A DNA stretch of 64,000 nt from Erodium maritimum (GCA_963921825.1 OY997590.1:56782012-56846011); one strand, 5' to 3'. Positions 23,188 to 34,482 are shown, counted from the stretch's first letter. Translations and numbers: made by a program. The notes: generated by a model from the sequence alone, not told the origin.

Positions 23188-25729
23188 TGTAAAACCCCAC
23201 GTTTTTAAAAAGGGTAAATTTTTGTGGAATCAGAAACTTGGAGGTAGGAAAGTGCAACAAGTGTTTTGTTTAAAAGAATTCAAAAAAAAAATGAGAGAAG
23301 AGCAGGCCGGACCAAGCCTGGGCCAGCAGAAGGACTGGGTCTGAGCCCAGTGCGTGCCAGGCCCAACCAGTTTCGGGCCCAAGGAGGTGTGCCCAAACCC
23401 TAGCAGCAGCTGCCTTATCCTCAGCTTCACGCACGATTTTCGAGGAACGCCTCTCTCTCTCGAAACACACCTCTCCTCCTCGCACTAGCAGCTCCTTTTC
23501 CCTCTCACCAGATCGACGCTGTTGACCTGACCAGCTCGCCCTCCCTCTACAGCCTCGCCGAGCCCTCACTTTTCCCCTCCGAGCTTCAATCGGACCTTCC
23601 GTGGTCGGAATAGAAGCGTCGCCGGAGTACGATGTCTCCGAGCTCGACCTCGCTCGGTACCCTCGTCCTTCTCTCCTCCGTGATCCACCGCCAGAAGACC
23701 AGCCTAACGAGCTGGGTAGGGAAGAGCATCGCCGTCGGAAACCTGAGCTCCGTCGAGCTCCACTCGCCGTAGAGCACGGGCCCTCGTCGGATCTGAACGA
23801 GAGGCGAGCGTGGGTCCTCGCCTGAGCCACCGCCGCCACGACCTCGGGTTCGTCGTGGACCTGCCACCTTCCTCCGCCTCTTTCCCTCGTCGTCGCACCT
23901 CACCTGCCACCATGGAAGACCGCCGGAGCAACCCTTGCTCACCGGCGTCATGTCCAGCTCAGGCCGATCTCACCAGGCCAGATTGGGCAGGGAAAACCGG
24001 GCCTTGGGCCAGAAGAGAACTGGGCCGAGAAGGCCTTGGGCCTGGGGGAAAGATCGGGCCAGACAGGCCAGAAGACGGGCCTTGGCCCATTGTGGACTTG
24101 GGCCCAGTTGGACTTCAGGACCGGGTCTGGACCGGGTTCGGGTTCGGATCCGGGTCAACCGGACTGTAAAGGAAACTGTTTTAAAATCAGATTTAATTAA
24201 CCGGTTTAACGAATTCAAGGTGAGTTTTTGAACGGATAATTTGTGGTTAAACCAGAGGACCTTTGGACTTTTATCATTTGTTTGATTGGACTTTTCTTTG
24301 TCAAATCTAGACGGGACTTCGCCCGAGATCAAGGGCTTGGACCCGAGCTAGAAGAGCAAAGATCATACCGGGACCCGTGTGAAGAACAGAGTGGTGACCA
24401 CCGGGCTTATAATCATAGTGTTGAGAGGAAGACCTCGAGGTAGGGAAAGCCTTAACTCCTCTTTTAGGATGCTTAGTATGCATGTTAGGCTAATAAAATC
24501 GGAAAGGTCCTAGAAATGCCTATAGGATGCGAATAACTAGAATAATTGTCTTTCAATTACTAATAACCGGAAGTGTCTAGTGGTGAATGATTAGGATGCC
24601 AATCACTAGTGTAACTCGCTTTCAATACTTGGGAATTGTTTGACTGGTAGAGTGGCCTTGGCAAAGCCCTCGGATTAGTTGCGTGTTAGGATCACATGCT
24701 TGGTTGTTTGGTTGCTTAGTGGATAGGCTAAAGAGTCTAATGGAACTAGTTGAATTGCATATGTGAATGCTCGATTGAAGGTTTTTATGATTGGTTGATT
24801 AAACTCCCGATTGACTGTTGAATGTATTTGAATGATTGTTTGTCTTCCCTAAGTGGTTGCTTGGAGCATCGAGTATGACTGGTTGTACCGAGCGGTGCAA
24901 TCAGGTGATCGATGCCCCGTTGGGTCGAGACTGGTAAGTGAACGGTAAGTTGTGATTGTGTGATTTGTGTATTGTGACTATGTGATTCGTGTGCTGTGTG
25001 TTGTGGTGAATTGGTGATGTGTGAGCTATGTGTGACGGTGAATTGCTGGTTGTTGGGACTGGATTGTTTCGTGTTCCGGTGTGAGTGTGTTACTCAATTA
25101 TTAACTGATTATTATTGAATTGCCCAAGTGTATGCTTCCTATGGGAGCAATACCTTGGTTCCCGAGGACATGAAATCCTTTGGAGACGTTTCTGAGAATC
25201 CCGATGATAAGTGCCCCGAAGGGTTGTTTCCGGTCGCCTCAATGATATGCGTCTCCTCTGGATTTGAGGGAAAATCTGAGAGGACACATCATATGTGGAT
25301 CGGAGGGTGGTGACTTCATGTGCCACGACATTGGCTGGATTACCTATTACCCGTGTTTGTTAAGAACTATCTTGTTGACTTTGCTGATGAACTTATTGAG
25401 TTTAAAGTCCACCTTGTTATGTATTTTCCCTACTGAGCGCAAGCTCACCCCTATGAGTTTATTGTTGTGTTTACAGGCTTGATTGAGGAGTAGAGGCTCG
25501 GGAGCTTCTTGGTGTGGGTGTCTGTAGAGACTTATTTCTGTGTGGAACAAACCTTGTGGAGGATTATTATTACACCCCTAGAGGGTTATCTATGTTTTAA
25601 AACGAATTTTGTGGATTTGAGTTTAAAATTGGAGTCTTTCAGGAGCTTATTGTTGAGTTATTGCCTTTTAAATCATTTATTACTAGTCATGCCTCGGGTC
25701 CGGACAAGAACCGGATTTGGGGCGTGACA
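23188..25729 (+). repeat. 5' LTR, 2542 bp, of the truncated chromovirus-like element
   Basis: It begins TGTAAAACCCCACG and ends GGATTTGGGGCGTGACA, the same ending as the solo LTR at 19850. It also contains CCCTACTGAGCGCAAGCTCA at about 25430, related to 19550. A GC-rich block (23400-24170) has long open frames on both strands but no domain. The LTR is followed directly by a primer site. Confidence 0.8.
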
Positions 25730-25732
25730 ATT

Positions 25733-25744
25733 TGGTATCAGAGC
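25733..25744 (+). other. Primer binding site, tRNA-iMet type
   Basis: TGGTATCAGAGC lies three bases after the LTR end at 25729. Confidence 0.92.
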
Positions 25745-26183
25745 CTGGTTTCATTTGAAACAGGTGTCTTATGAACTGATTTTCAAACCTCGGACCGAAG
25801 TCAATTAAGTGGGTAGAGTTAGGGAGTCTGAGTCGTGAGTCACTTTAATGGTTATCCTAAATGGAACCTTTACACTACAATGTTTACATTACTTGATTGG
25901 TATCCTCTCCCTAGTGATCGGTGAAGCCGAATGGTTGAGATCGGAATTGGATTAACGGTCAATGATCGACCCGCTATGCATTCATGGTAGAGTGAGCCAA
26001 CGGTTGGTGGTGTTGCCATTTTGGTGGATTACTTCGAAAATTTTCAAGTTGTAGTTTGGTCCTGTTCAAGTGTTGACGTGTGGTTGACTGCTTTTCTGGA
26101 GCATGAGTACTCCGTGTGTGCTTGTATTGAGTGTTTTGGGTGGGGCGCGAGAACCATGTATCCTGTTGTATGAGAACTTTGAG

Positions 26184-26360
26184 TGGGGCACGAGAACCCC
26201 GTATGCCCGTGTGTGGCGAGATTGGGGCACGAGAACCCCGTATGCCCGTGTGTGGTGAGAGTGGGGCACGAGAACCCCGTATGCCCGTGTGTGGTGAGTT
26301 TGGGGCACGAGAACCCCGTGTGCCCGTGTGTGGCGAGTTTGGGGCACGAGCACCCCGTAG
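26184..26360 (+). repeat. 39-bp minisatellite, about 4.5 units
   Basis: Units start at 26184, 26223, 26262, 26301 and 26340 (partial). Each reads TGGGGCACGAGAACCCCGTA, then TGCCCGTGTGTGGCGAG with few changes. The unit length is a multiple of three, so frames stay open on both strands. That explains several long but meaningless open frames here. Confidence 0.92.
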
Positions 26361-27120
26361 TATTTGGGAGCACGAGGACTCCGTTTATTGATTGCGTTGT
26401 GTACTTTAGGAGCACGAGAACTCCATTTTTTTGACTGTGTGGTATCTGTGGCCGAACCTGAGAACTCTGCGTGTTTGTGTCTTGCAAATTTGTGTTGGTA
26501 CTTGTCCCGCTCAAGCGGAGGGTTAAAGGAAAATACGAATGGGTCATGCCGAATTATCGGTAGAACTAAAATGTCTGCACCATTACTGGTTGACTCAGGG
26601 GCGCCACTGTAGTCGAGCGTGATGGTTCGATGTCAAGTTGTTACAATGAGGTTCGGGGACGCCTGAATCGGGTTGTAACAACATGAGATCGACATGAAAA
26701 GGTTTGGGTAGAAGTTAAGAAGTGGGAACCTATGGAAGGGAAGGAAAGGTTAAAGGTGATTGTGGAATTGAATTGTGTTAAGTGCTAAAACCTTCTTTGT
26801 GAAAGAATGCCCGAGCAAGGGGTATGCCTGTTGATTTGTGCTTTGTGTGGTGTGCTTGAGTTGGAACCCTCCTGTGGGAGTTGGTGGTTGATTGCTTAAA
26901 TCGTTGGTTGTTGTTGTGAGAGGCATAGAGATGCGAACTTGTGTGCTATTGTATATGAGTATATCTACTAAGTGTGAGAGGTGTAAACTTTGGGTGACTT
27001 GTGAGACGCGCGTGAACGTCCTTGTACTTGATCAAACCTTTGTTTTGGTGTGAGACGCACGAGGTGCGGGTCTCTTGTCTACGTAAGTGTTACTGATGAC
27101 TTTACGACTTACTTTTGATC

Positions 27121-27731
27121 CAAGTGGGATCCGGTGAAAATGCACGAGAACGTCATGCTTGGGTGAATCGAACCGATTGGGCTAAACTAATTTGTGAACC
27201 TATAGTTGCTAAAGGCAGTGAGCTGGCGAGATGTCCCGTGTTTATATCCTGGAGAGTACCAAGAGCCGTCCAGTTGTGGGGCAGAGCCCGATACCAGCTA
27301 TCGTTCTGGCAGGGGCAGTGAGCGCCCAGGGAGATACTTCCGCAGAGCACCAGAGTTTTGGGGATAGACCGGTAGGGTCATCACCTAGAGCTCCTCCAGT
27401 CGCAGAGCCGACTCAAGCGGCCCGATTGATGAGGTGGTTCGTGTAGTGTTAGATGCGCTCAACATGAGAGTACAACACCAGCACAAGAGTGTGTGTCTAC
27501 TGCCGATGCAGTCACTACCGAGATGCCAGGCCAGGGGGACGGTTACACGGCCCAGGCACTCAGGAGTTTTCATAAGTTGAGTACACCAGTTTAATCCGGG
27601 AATTTAGATCCCGAGGCAGCTGTATTATGGTTGGAGTGGATTACCCACAACCTTAATACGTTTAGAGTATTCGTATATTCGTTGGAGAATATGTTCCGCG
27701 ACCTCCTGACTGAGGGAGAAGCACGATTTTG
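27121..27731 (+). pseudogene. gag remnant of the chromovirus-like element
   Basis: Near the truncation point a plus-strand frame reads DPEAAVLWLEWI, a stretch with FRVF, and LTEGEARFW, which follows the conserved Ty3/gypsy capsid pattern in which a WLE motif is followed by an EARxWW motif. Upstream the frame is broken by stops. The frame ends at a TAG at 27732-27734, at the junction with Athila-like sequence, so only the first part of gag survives and it is not functional. Confidence 0.6.
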
Positions 27732-27745
27732 GTAGTTTGTGTTAA

Positions 27746-27763
27746 TGGCGCCGTTGCCGGGGA
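27746..27763 (+). other. Primer binding site, tRNA-Asp type
   Basis: TGGCGCCGTTGCCGGGGA is complementary to the 3' end of plant tRNA-Asp. It is the usual primer of Athila/Tat lineages, unlike the tRNA-iMet site at 25733. Only about 14 bp separate it from the broken chromovirus gag, so the 3' end of its own LTR is deleted. Confidence 0.88.
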
Positions 27764-27859
27764 GCAATTAAGGCAACCTTTTCTATATAGTTTGTGTTAT
27801 GACTGTTTCATTTTTCTTTTGTATATATCCTTTAGTTGATTCTTTGCAACATAGCTTTG

Positions 27860-28921
27860 ATGGAAAATTGGTTCTATAATAATGTGTATTGTGATATATG
27901 TGGAGCTAATGATCATTTGAATTATAATTGTGAGTTTAATGTTCGTTCAAGTGCCTATAGTCAAAATTGGGGGCACGCTTCCTCTTTTGAGAAAAATTAT
28001 CATGTTGAACCACAATTGCCTAATGACGAGTACTCGGTTAGTCTCCATTATTTGTGGAACCGACTTTTAGAGACAGAGAAACAACATGATGTGTGGTTAA
28101 AGGAACGAGATGAGCATTTTAAACAACAAGAGGAGAGTAACAGGTTGATATGGCAAATGTTTAGGGAACAAGAGGAGGAAACATCCGCGTTCCAAGAGCG
28201 TCAAAGTCAATTGGATAATCTCGTACAATTGATTAATAAGACAACCTTCAATGATCAAGCAGTACACATTGAGGATGATCATTCCGAACACTTATGTGAC
28301 ACAACAGAGCAAGAAACTCCTTATTCAACCATGAGTTTAGAGGTAAGTGCGGAATGTGAGGTATCAAGTTCTTATCCCTCTTGTATTATGCCAATTCCAT
28401 CTCCATATAGTTTTGATGCATTGAATTATGTGGATGTAAATAATGAGTGTACAATTCAAGAAAAGAGTTCACAAACTCTTGTTGAGCCAAATCTTCACAT
28501 AGTATCCATAGAGTTGGCTGACAAATCTTTTAGATATCCAAGGGGTACTATGGAAGATGCTCTCAAGAAAGGGGTTGTTCTTGAATCTCCCATCGATTTT
28601 ATTTTGCTTGACATCGAGCATGATGTCGAAATTCCTTTTAGTGTGAGAGATTCATATTTGGATTCTAGCAAATCAACTTTATATGTTCAACCTATACCAT
28701 TGGTCTTCAAATTTAATATTGAGCATAGAGTTGTTAATATTAATCATGAATTTCTAGACACATTTGCTAGTCCTCATACCCCGTTTGTGAACTATTATTC
28801 TATTTTGGTGGATGCCACTAACCCTGGTAGACAGGTGCATTTTCCAATTCATGAGATCATATCCCTATCAAGTTATGCCAAGATGAACTTGATCATAATT
28901 ATTCTATTAAGGCAAGCTTGA
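27860..28921 (+). CDS. Chimeric gag zinc-knuckle / protease-fragment ORF of the Athila-like derivative (353 aa)
   Basis: The frame is open from the ATG at 27860. Residues 11-24 are a perfect CX4-spaced CCHC knuckle (CDICGANDHLNYNC). A charged, probably coiled-coil segment follows (about residues 65-125). The C-terminal third contains DKSFRYPRGTMEDAL and PIDFILLDIEHDVEIPF, the flank of the Athila/Tat aspartic protease. The catalytic Asp-Ser/Thr-Gly is missing, and so is the capsid domain. An intact frame of this length in a pol-less element suggests either a young deletion derivative or selection on an RNA-binding product. No promoter or expression evidence is visible. Confidence 0.65.
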   Translation: MENWFYNNVYCDICGANDHLNYNCEFNVRSSAYSQNWGHASSFEKNYHVEPQLPNDEYSVSLHYLWNRLLETEKQHDVWLKERDEHFKQQEESNRLIWQMFREQEEETSAFQERQSQLDNLVQLINKTTFNDQAVHIEDDHSEHLCDTTEQETPYSTMSLEVSAECEVSSSYPSCIMPIPSPYSFDALNYVDVNNECTIQEKSSQTLVEPNLHIVSIELADKSFRYPRGTMEDALKKGVVLESPIDFILLDIEHDVEIPFSVRDSYLDSSKSTLYVQPIPLVFKFNIEHRVVNINHEFLDTFASPHTPFVNYYSILVDATNPGRQVHFPIHEIISLSSYAKMNLIIIILLRQA

Positions 28922-29854
28922 TGATGTTGGCCTTGAGTTTGGAGTTCTTACAAAATTCAAGGAAATATGCTACATTGTGTTTCGTCTCCCGACTTTTTAT
29001 CTACACTTGAGGAGGAGGATGCAAAGGAAGTATGAGACGTTCGGGAGGCCTCCTGATTGAGCCTCTTACCCGTCGAGCAAACGACGTTAAACAAATGCGC
29101 TTGTTGGGAGGCAACCATGTACCCCTACCCCTCTTTGTTTTGTATATGTTATTGCTTGCTCTTATATTCTGACTATCTGTGCAAGTTGGTGATATAGGAT
29201 GAAAGCATAGTTGTTGGCGCCGAGTTCTTGAAAACTCACTTGGGCGAAATGGCTCTCCATCCATCCATGCACGAGGATTCCCATAGTCAGTGCACTTCGC
29301 ATAACGGTTCTTCGAGGGACAGTATCTCTTCCCTTCCTATTTTTATTGTATACCGCTATTGTATTTCCTTTATGCTATCTGGTGGGCGTTGAACGCCCGA
29401 ATTGCCGTGCTGATAGAACATGCATATAGGATTTCGTGAATTGTGTATTTGTTGATTATAAGTGCGGGGTTGTTAGTTATGAGGCTAGGAGCATGTGTAG
29501 GATTGAGTCACATTGGAGACAATGCTTAGTTTTAAAGTGTGGGGTGGGGTATGCCTTGCATTGCATTGTGTTTTCTTTTGTGTGCTCATGCATCATTCTG
29601 TGATATAAACTTTTTGAAAAATCCAAAAAAATTTGAAGAAATTTGAAAAATCAAAAAAATATTTTCTGGTGATATGTAAGTTTAGTGTTTATGTTTTTAT
29701 TTTGATAAGCGAGGTGAATTTCCATTGATAATAGAAGAAGTACAATGGACACAGGAAAAATCAAGGTGATTTGTCCAGCCAAAACTAAACTGCATAAATA
29801 AGAAAAGCCAAATAAGATAACGAACGACTAAAATCGGGTATGACCGAACAAAGA

Positions 29855-31195
29855 TTAGAAGAAGCAACTCCTCGGGGTAGATTGCCATGTCACGAACGTA
29901 GTACCCTGAGAAAAAGCCCCACCCGCATGCATCAAGGAATAACAAAGTGATTGCAGCTTCAGAAAAGATTCCCCAACAGTCTCAGTAGTAGAGTTAAAGA
30001 CCAAAGAGTTCCTGCGGAGCCAAAGAATCCACATACCCACTGATACTACTTTCAACCAGTTTAGTCTCAAGGTTATCAGCCACAAACCGATCCACCCGTG
30101 CAGAACAGAGCCTACTGTACTGGAATGAACACAAAAAACTCCCCACCAGCTATAAACCTTAGACCAAAAAGTCCAAGCAAATGAACAATGCAGGAAAATA
30201 TGACCCGAGTCTACAAACACCAGCTTGCAGGATTTGCAAAGCATGGCGTTAAGAGGTACCCGACTCCCTCCACTTTCCAAGAACACCATAGACGGAATAG
30301 CATGGTTAAAGATCAACCACAACAGCATCGAGTATTTGGGAGGCCATCTTTTTATCCATAGAAAATCAGCCCAGAAAGGGGGGTCCGGTACCGGAGGTTC
30401 CAACAACTCATAAACGGAACTAGATCGAAACAGCGTCGCCTTAGTCCAAACAACTGTATCTGCTAACTCCGGACGAAAAAGTACCCCCTTTAGAGTATCA
30501 AGTAAAACCTCGACCTCCCTTTCCTCCCAAACAAAACAATCCCGACGGAAGGATAAGTTCCACATACCATTCTCAATGACAAAGGCTATTTTTTGGTGCC
30601 TGGCAGTAGATATAGAATATAGACGGGGAAAGCAATGTGATAAGGGTGTACCCCCTAGCCAGGTGTCCTCCCAAAATAGAATGCGAGTACCGTTACCAAG
30701 TTTCCAGTGCAAACTTTGGTTCCCAAATAGATTAGCAAACTGAGGAGTGGATGCTAGTTTGATGATACCGTTAAAAATGTATGATGAAGCCGGTTTGTCA
30801 ACAGCCGAGAGGTTCCATGAGTCCGAGTTCCAACCAAACCGTTCACATATAAACCGTTTCGGGGCGTAAACGTTTATTAGTACCAGCGGGGATGGGGAAC
30901 CAATCCAAAATCCAAACCATAAAATAGCATGCTTTAATGGGACAACGTCTGTACAAGAGAAAACCTCAGATCTCCAAATAGACAATATACCACCTGAAGC
31001 TCCGTTCGCAGGAGAAAAAGAATGAGTCCAATTACCTAGAAAACCGCAGCTCCTCAGGTAAGAGGGGGAAAAAGAGGCAACCTTAGTCTCCTGCAAAAAG
31101 ACAAAATCCGGACGAGCTTTCTTGATGGTACAACTGATACTCCGTCTCTTCTGGACGGAGTTCGTTCCTCTCACATTCCATGAGAAGAACTTCAT
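29855..31195 (-). CDS. LINE ORF2 deletion product: endonuclease N-terminus fused to zf-RVT C-terminus (446 aa)
   Basis: The ATG at 31195 lies a few bases after the ORF1 stop. Residues 1 to about 112 are the start of an APE-type endonuclease: WNVRG at 6-10 with the catalytic-type Asn7, QETK at 35-38 with Glu36, and INVYAP at 107-112. At about residue 112-120 the sequence jumps to the C-terminal part of a plant LINE ORF2: GNGTRILFWEDTWLG, then the zf-RVT zinc-binding domain with CKSC and HIFLHC. The second half of the endonuclease and all RT motifs are absent, yet the frame is open throughout. The product cannot reverse transcribe. This copy must have been mobilised in trans, or it was deleted after insertion. 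Confidence 0.85.
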   Translation of the reverse strand: MKFFSWNVRGTNSVQKRRSISCTIKKARPDFVFLQETKVASFSPSYLRSCGFLGNWTHSFSPANGASGGILSIWRSEVFSCTDVVPLKHAILWFGFWIGSPSPLVLINVYAPKRFICERFGWNSDSWNLSAVDKPASSYIFNGIIKLASTPQFANLFGNQSLHWKLGNGTRILFWEDTWLGGTPLSHCFPRLYSISTARHQKIAFVIENGMWNLSFRRDCFVWEEREVEVLLDTLKGVLFRPELADTVVWTKATLFRSSSVYELLEPPVPDPPFWADFLWIKRWPPKYSMLLWLIFNHAIPSMVFLESGGSRVPLNAMLCKSCKLVFVDSGHIFLHCSFAWTFWSKVYSWWGVFCVHSSTVGSVLHGWIGLWLITLRLNWLKVVSVGMWILWLRRNSLVFNSTTETVGESFLKLQSLCYSLMHAGGAFSQGTTFVTWQSTPRSCFF

Positions 31196-31199
31196 GCTA

Positions 31200-32897
31200 T
31201 CAATTACGAAGACGAAGAGGGGGAACCGAATTCAGGTCATCCAGTTCCTCTTCATCGCAGACATCATCATATAAATCATCATCGTCCCCTTCTAATTCAA
31301 GGCGTTCATTGAGCTCTAAGTCGAGATTATCAAATTGTTCTTGAACAGATTCAGAGACACGCAAGGCTTTGATACCGACCTGTTTCACGTAGTCCTACTT
31401 CCTCTGATTCGCAGACCGCACAGAATGTTGTTTCTGAATTAAAACAGGTGTCCGGTACACCATAAGGGATCGATGAGCAGCACCTTTCTTCGAAACCAGA
31501 GACGCAGGCTTGATCGGGAAAGGGGAGCCTTGAATGGCACGAGGCTGTTGATCCGAAACTATAGCAGCAAAGGATGGAGAGTTACTCGCTGGCTTTGGAG
31601 ATGTATCCTAACCAGATTTGTTATTTGATTTAGTGATAGAGTCCCCAACTTGTGAAACAACATTTAAATCAGTATTGAATTCACGTCCTTCTGCAACCTT
31701 ATCTGAAGACATAGGTAAACTAATCTCAGAAAGACAAGTTTCTGGGATCTCAGTAGCGTCAATCCCTGTCAACACTAATGGAAAGGTCAACTGGTTCAAT
31801 GTCAAGCTCACAGACTTGGAACCACATTTAGTGTTACTATGAATTAGCAAATAAACGATATCAAAAGAAGCAGAGGTCGGGTTAGAGTCGCAATAATGAT
31901 GCAAAAGGGTTCCCAAGGAGCTCCCTATTGCCTTGATCATCGTTTCAGACCTTCCTTGAAAAGGAATTACTTCGACCTTAACCCATTTGATAAAACCTCC
32001 CAACGTTACCAATGCACCTGAATTGCTAAGAACATCGAACCAAGGCTTCAGTCTGTTCCAATTGTCCCTCTCAAGTATATCACGAAGTAAAGGATCAAGC
32101 CCTGTAAGGAGGAAAACCCGATGTCCAAAAGATCGGAGGGCAACATCCTTTAGACCTTGAGAGTGAAGCACTGAAATTAATTGCAGTACTTTCCAGTTAT
32201 TATGTCCAAGAACCAGTATGCCTGACATTGCCAATTCCTTGGCCCCTTCAATGATTGTGCCATGAATTGACTGGACCGAATTACTCGAATAAACTGGTTT
32301 TGGGGATTAGGAGCTCTGCTTCCGACGGGATGATTTGGCTTTAGGCTTGGCATAGGCCACCAATAACTTGAACCCATCCTGAAGCGTACCATTAAACGCC
32401 TCCACCATAGCTTCTGCATGATCCGAGTGTATCCTCACAAAACCAAAAAAATTCCCGTTGTGATTCGATTGCTTGCAGACAAAGCAATGTTCAACCAATT
32501 CCGAGCCAAACAGATTTTTGAGCCAGGAATCGTCTTTACAAGGAGGGATATTGCAAACAAAAAGTTTGCGTCCCCCCTTTACCTTCTGATCCAATGAAAC
32601 AGAGGCAACGTGAATGGACTGAAGCACAGGGACTGAAGATTGTTGCTGCACAAAATTCTGTACGATGGACGAGACCCGACCCATACGTTGCCCTTGCGTC
32701 GGACTAGAGGGAGCTCCGGAGAGAGACAAATTGTTACCATCCGGAGCCACGACGATCGATCGAAGCCGACTCGATCCAACTGCACGAACTGAAGAGGAGG
32801 GAACCTGGGGAGCTTTTCCTTTCCGTGCGTCTCTCTTCATTCTAGGGTTCCTGAGTGCTGATCTGGGGATCCACAATAGGTTCTCCTTGAGAATCAT
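31200..32897 (-). pseudogene. LINE ORF1 (RRM plus DUF4283-like region), three in-frame stops
   Basis: One frame runs from an ATG at 32897 to a TGA at 31200-31202, with stops near 32307, 31608 and 31392 and no frameshift. The N-terminal part is basic (MKRDARKGKAP). An RRM follows, with KLFVCNIPP and GFVRIHSDHAEAM, as known in plant L1-type ORF1 proteins. The middle part resembles the DUF4283-type region. The C-terminus is very acidic (ELEGDDDDLYDDVCDEEELD). The protein would bind LINE RNA. The stops make it a pseudogene. Confidence 0.8.
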
Positions 32898-34482
32898 AGG
32901 AGGACGAGAGTTTCCGATCAGTACTGGCAGGAGAGGCCTGCCGGAACAAAGCAAACGAGCGATCGACGGAAACAAACCCTAGCCTTCAGAGCCCGGAATA
33001 TAGAGAATTAAAAGCAATGGGTGACTGCGATAGTTTAGTGTTTATGTTCCTAAGGATTCGATGATTGAATTGTCGCAAATGCTTATTTCTTGCATAAATC
33101 AAGGTTGTATATGGGCATGAATGAATCAAATAAGTAGTGAAAGCACATGCATTAGGATTAACTCTTCCACTTGCGTTTGAGTGTTTGCTAGAGCTCGTGG
33201 TGCTTTCCTTTGATTCATATGCATGGTAACTTGATTCTAGAACTACATGTACGACCCGTTCGAGGCGAAATAAGAATAAGGAACATGGTTGTTTAGGAAA
33301 ATGATATTAGGCCATCTATGGATCGTTTGAGCTAAAAATTGCCTACCCTTGCATGATTGAATCTCTTAGTCACCCATTTGAGCCTAAGGCTTTCGTTTCT
33401 AAACCCGACATTACAATCCTATGTGCCTTTCGTTTCATGTCTATATCCCCATTATTGTTTGAACCCATATCTCTAGGCCTAGTTGCTTCATTGAGAGTGG
33501 TTATTTTTGGGATAATAAGTGAGCAAAAGAGAGAGAAAATGATGAAAGGATAATATGGAATTGGTTTGTATTGAGAACAAGTTTATCATCGCCTTACCCC
33601 AAAGTAAAAGAAAAGAAAAGAAAAAAGGATAGAGAAAAATAAATAATTAATATCCCTAGTAAAAAATAAGTGTGGGTAAGGCGTGATAGTGGTTTAGAAA
33701 GGTGGTGGATTTATGGATAGCTATTGCATATTAGTGTTACCATTAGCTATTTAATAAAAAAAATGGTATTAGAGATTGCAAGGGTTGGATGGTAAACAAA
33801 TGGGGTTTGGGATGCGTGACATACTTTGTGGGTGTGAGAATAAAGCAACTTTGTCTTGAGATATTTATTTGAGCTTCTTTTGTTTATCCTTTCCCTACCA
33901 TTTACCTAGCCTTACATTACAAGCCGAATTAAAGACCTTTCTGATTCTTGAATAACCATGGTTCCTTATAATTAGTGGAGATGGGTCTAGCCTGATAGCA
34001 TATGAATCTCTAAACTCCATGTAAGGGGAATTGAGGATACACGCGGTTATGGTGAATGAGTGAATGCAAGTTTAAAAGGAAATACTTCACTCTTTAATGT
34101 GAGTAGCGTCCTATATTAATGAATTCATTGGTTCATATGCTTCTTTGATGAGTGTAAGATTTTGGTGTGTGGCGACTCTGAGAAAACCCATGTGATCCTC
34201 AATGCACGGCTTTGAACATCACCTGTTTTTTGTGACCTTTTTGCATGCATCATATAATATGTTTTAGGAATGCATTAGATTAAGGATTCATGCATTGCAC
34301 GTGCATCTTTAGTTTTTGTTGTTTTGAATAAAATAGGTTCGGACTCCTCCTATCGAGGTGAACCTCGGGGTTTAACCGGGACATATCTTTCAAATGCTTT
34401 CTTAGTTTAGTTTTCTCGGGAAGAGAAAATTTAAGTATGGATATATAATCGATGCAATTTATGTCCACATCAGTATCCGCCA

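Larger units (their letters stand above)
23188..27731 (+). mobile_element. Truncated chromovirus-like (Tekay/Del type) Ty3/gypsy element
   Basis: It consists of a 5' LTR (23188-25729), a tRNA-iMet primer site and about 2 kb of leader and gag remnant. It stops abruptly at about 27731 inside gag, where Athila-like sequence resumes. Protease, RT, RNase H, integrase and 3' LTR are absent. The left flank CCATT (23183-23187) could be one half of a target duplication, but the right half is lost with the deletion. Confidence 0.8.
29696..33031 (-). mobile_element. LINE retrotransposon, 3336 bp, RT-deleted, 17-bp TSD
   Basis: The element is flanked by a perfect 17-bp duplication AGTTTAGTGTTTATGTT (29679-29695 and 33032-33048). 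On the minus strand it starts near TTCCGGGCTCTGAAGGC, carries ORF1 (RRM protein) and a fused ORF2, and ends with the plant-LINE 3' phrase ACCTCGCTTATC and an A-rich tail. About two-thirds of a normal ORF2, including the whole reverse transcriptase, is missing. It is inserted in the Athila-like derivative. Confidence 0.92.
27732..34482 (+). mobile_element. Internally deleted Athila/Tat-like element (interrupted by a LINE at 29696-33031)
   Basis: It starts with a tRNA-Asp primer site at 27746-27763 and continues with an open chimeric gag-protease frame. Then comes the conserved 3' non-coding phrase GACGTTAAACAAATGCGCTT and GTTGGGAGGCAACCATG (29089-29125), typical of Athila/Tat-like and large non-autonomous derivatives. 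RT, RNase H and integrase are absent. After the LINE it resumes at 33049 as AT-rich non-coding sequence to about 34480. No 3' LTR matching 22042-23187 was found. Confidence 0.65.

Noticed and set aside
23270-24332. Arg/Ser/Gly-rich frames on both strands in the GC-rich block
   Set aside because: They lie within the chromovirus-like LTR. Long frames on both strands reflect high G+C content.
26044-26547. 167-codon minus-strand frame with His/Thr/Gly-rich repeats, possible repeat protein
   Set aside because: It is the antisense reading of a 39-bp minisatellite whose unit length is a multiple of three.
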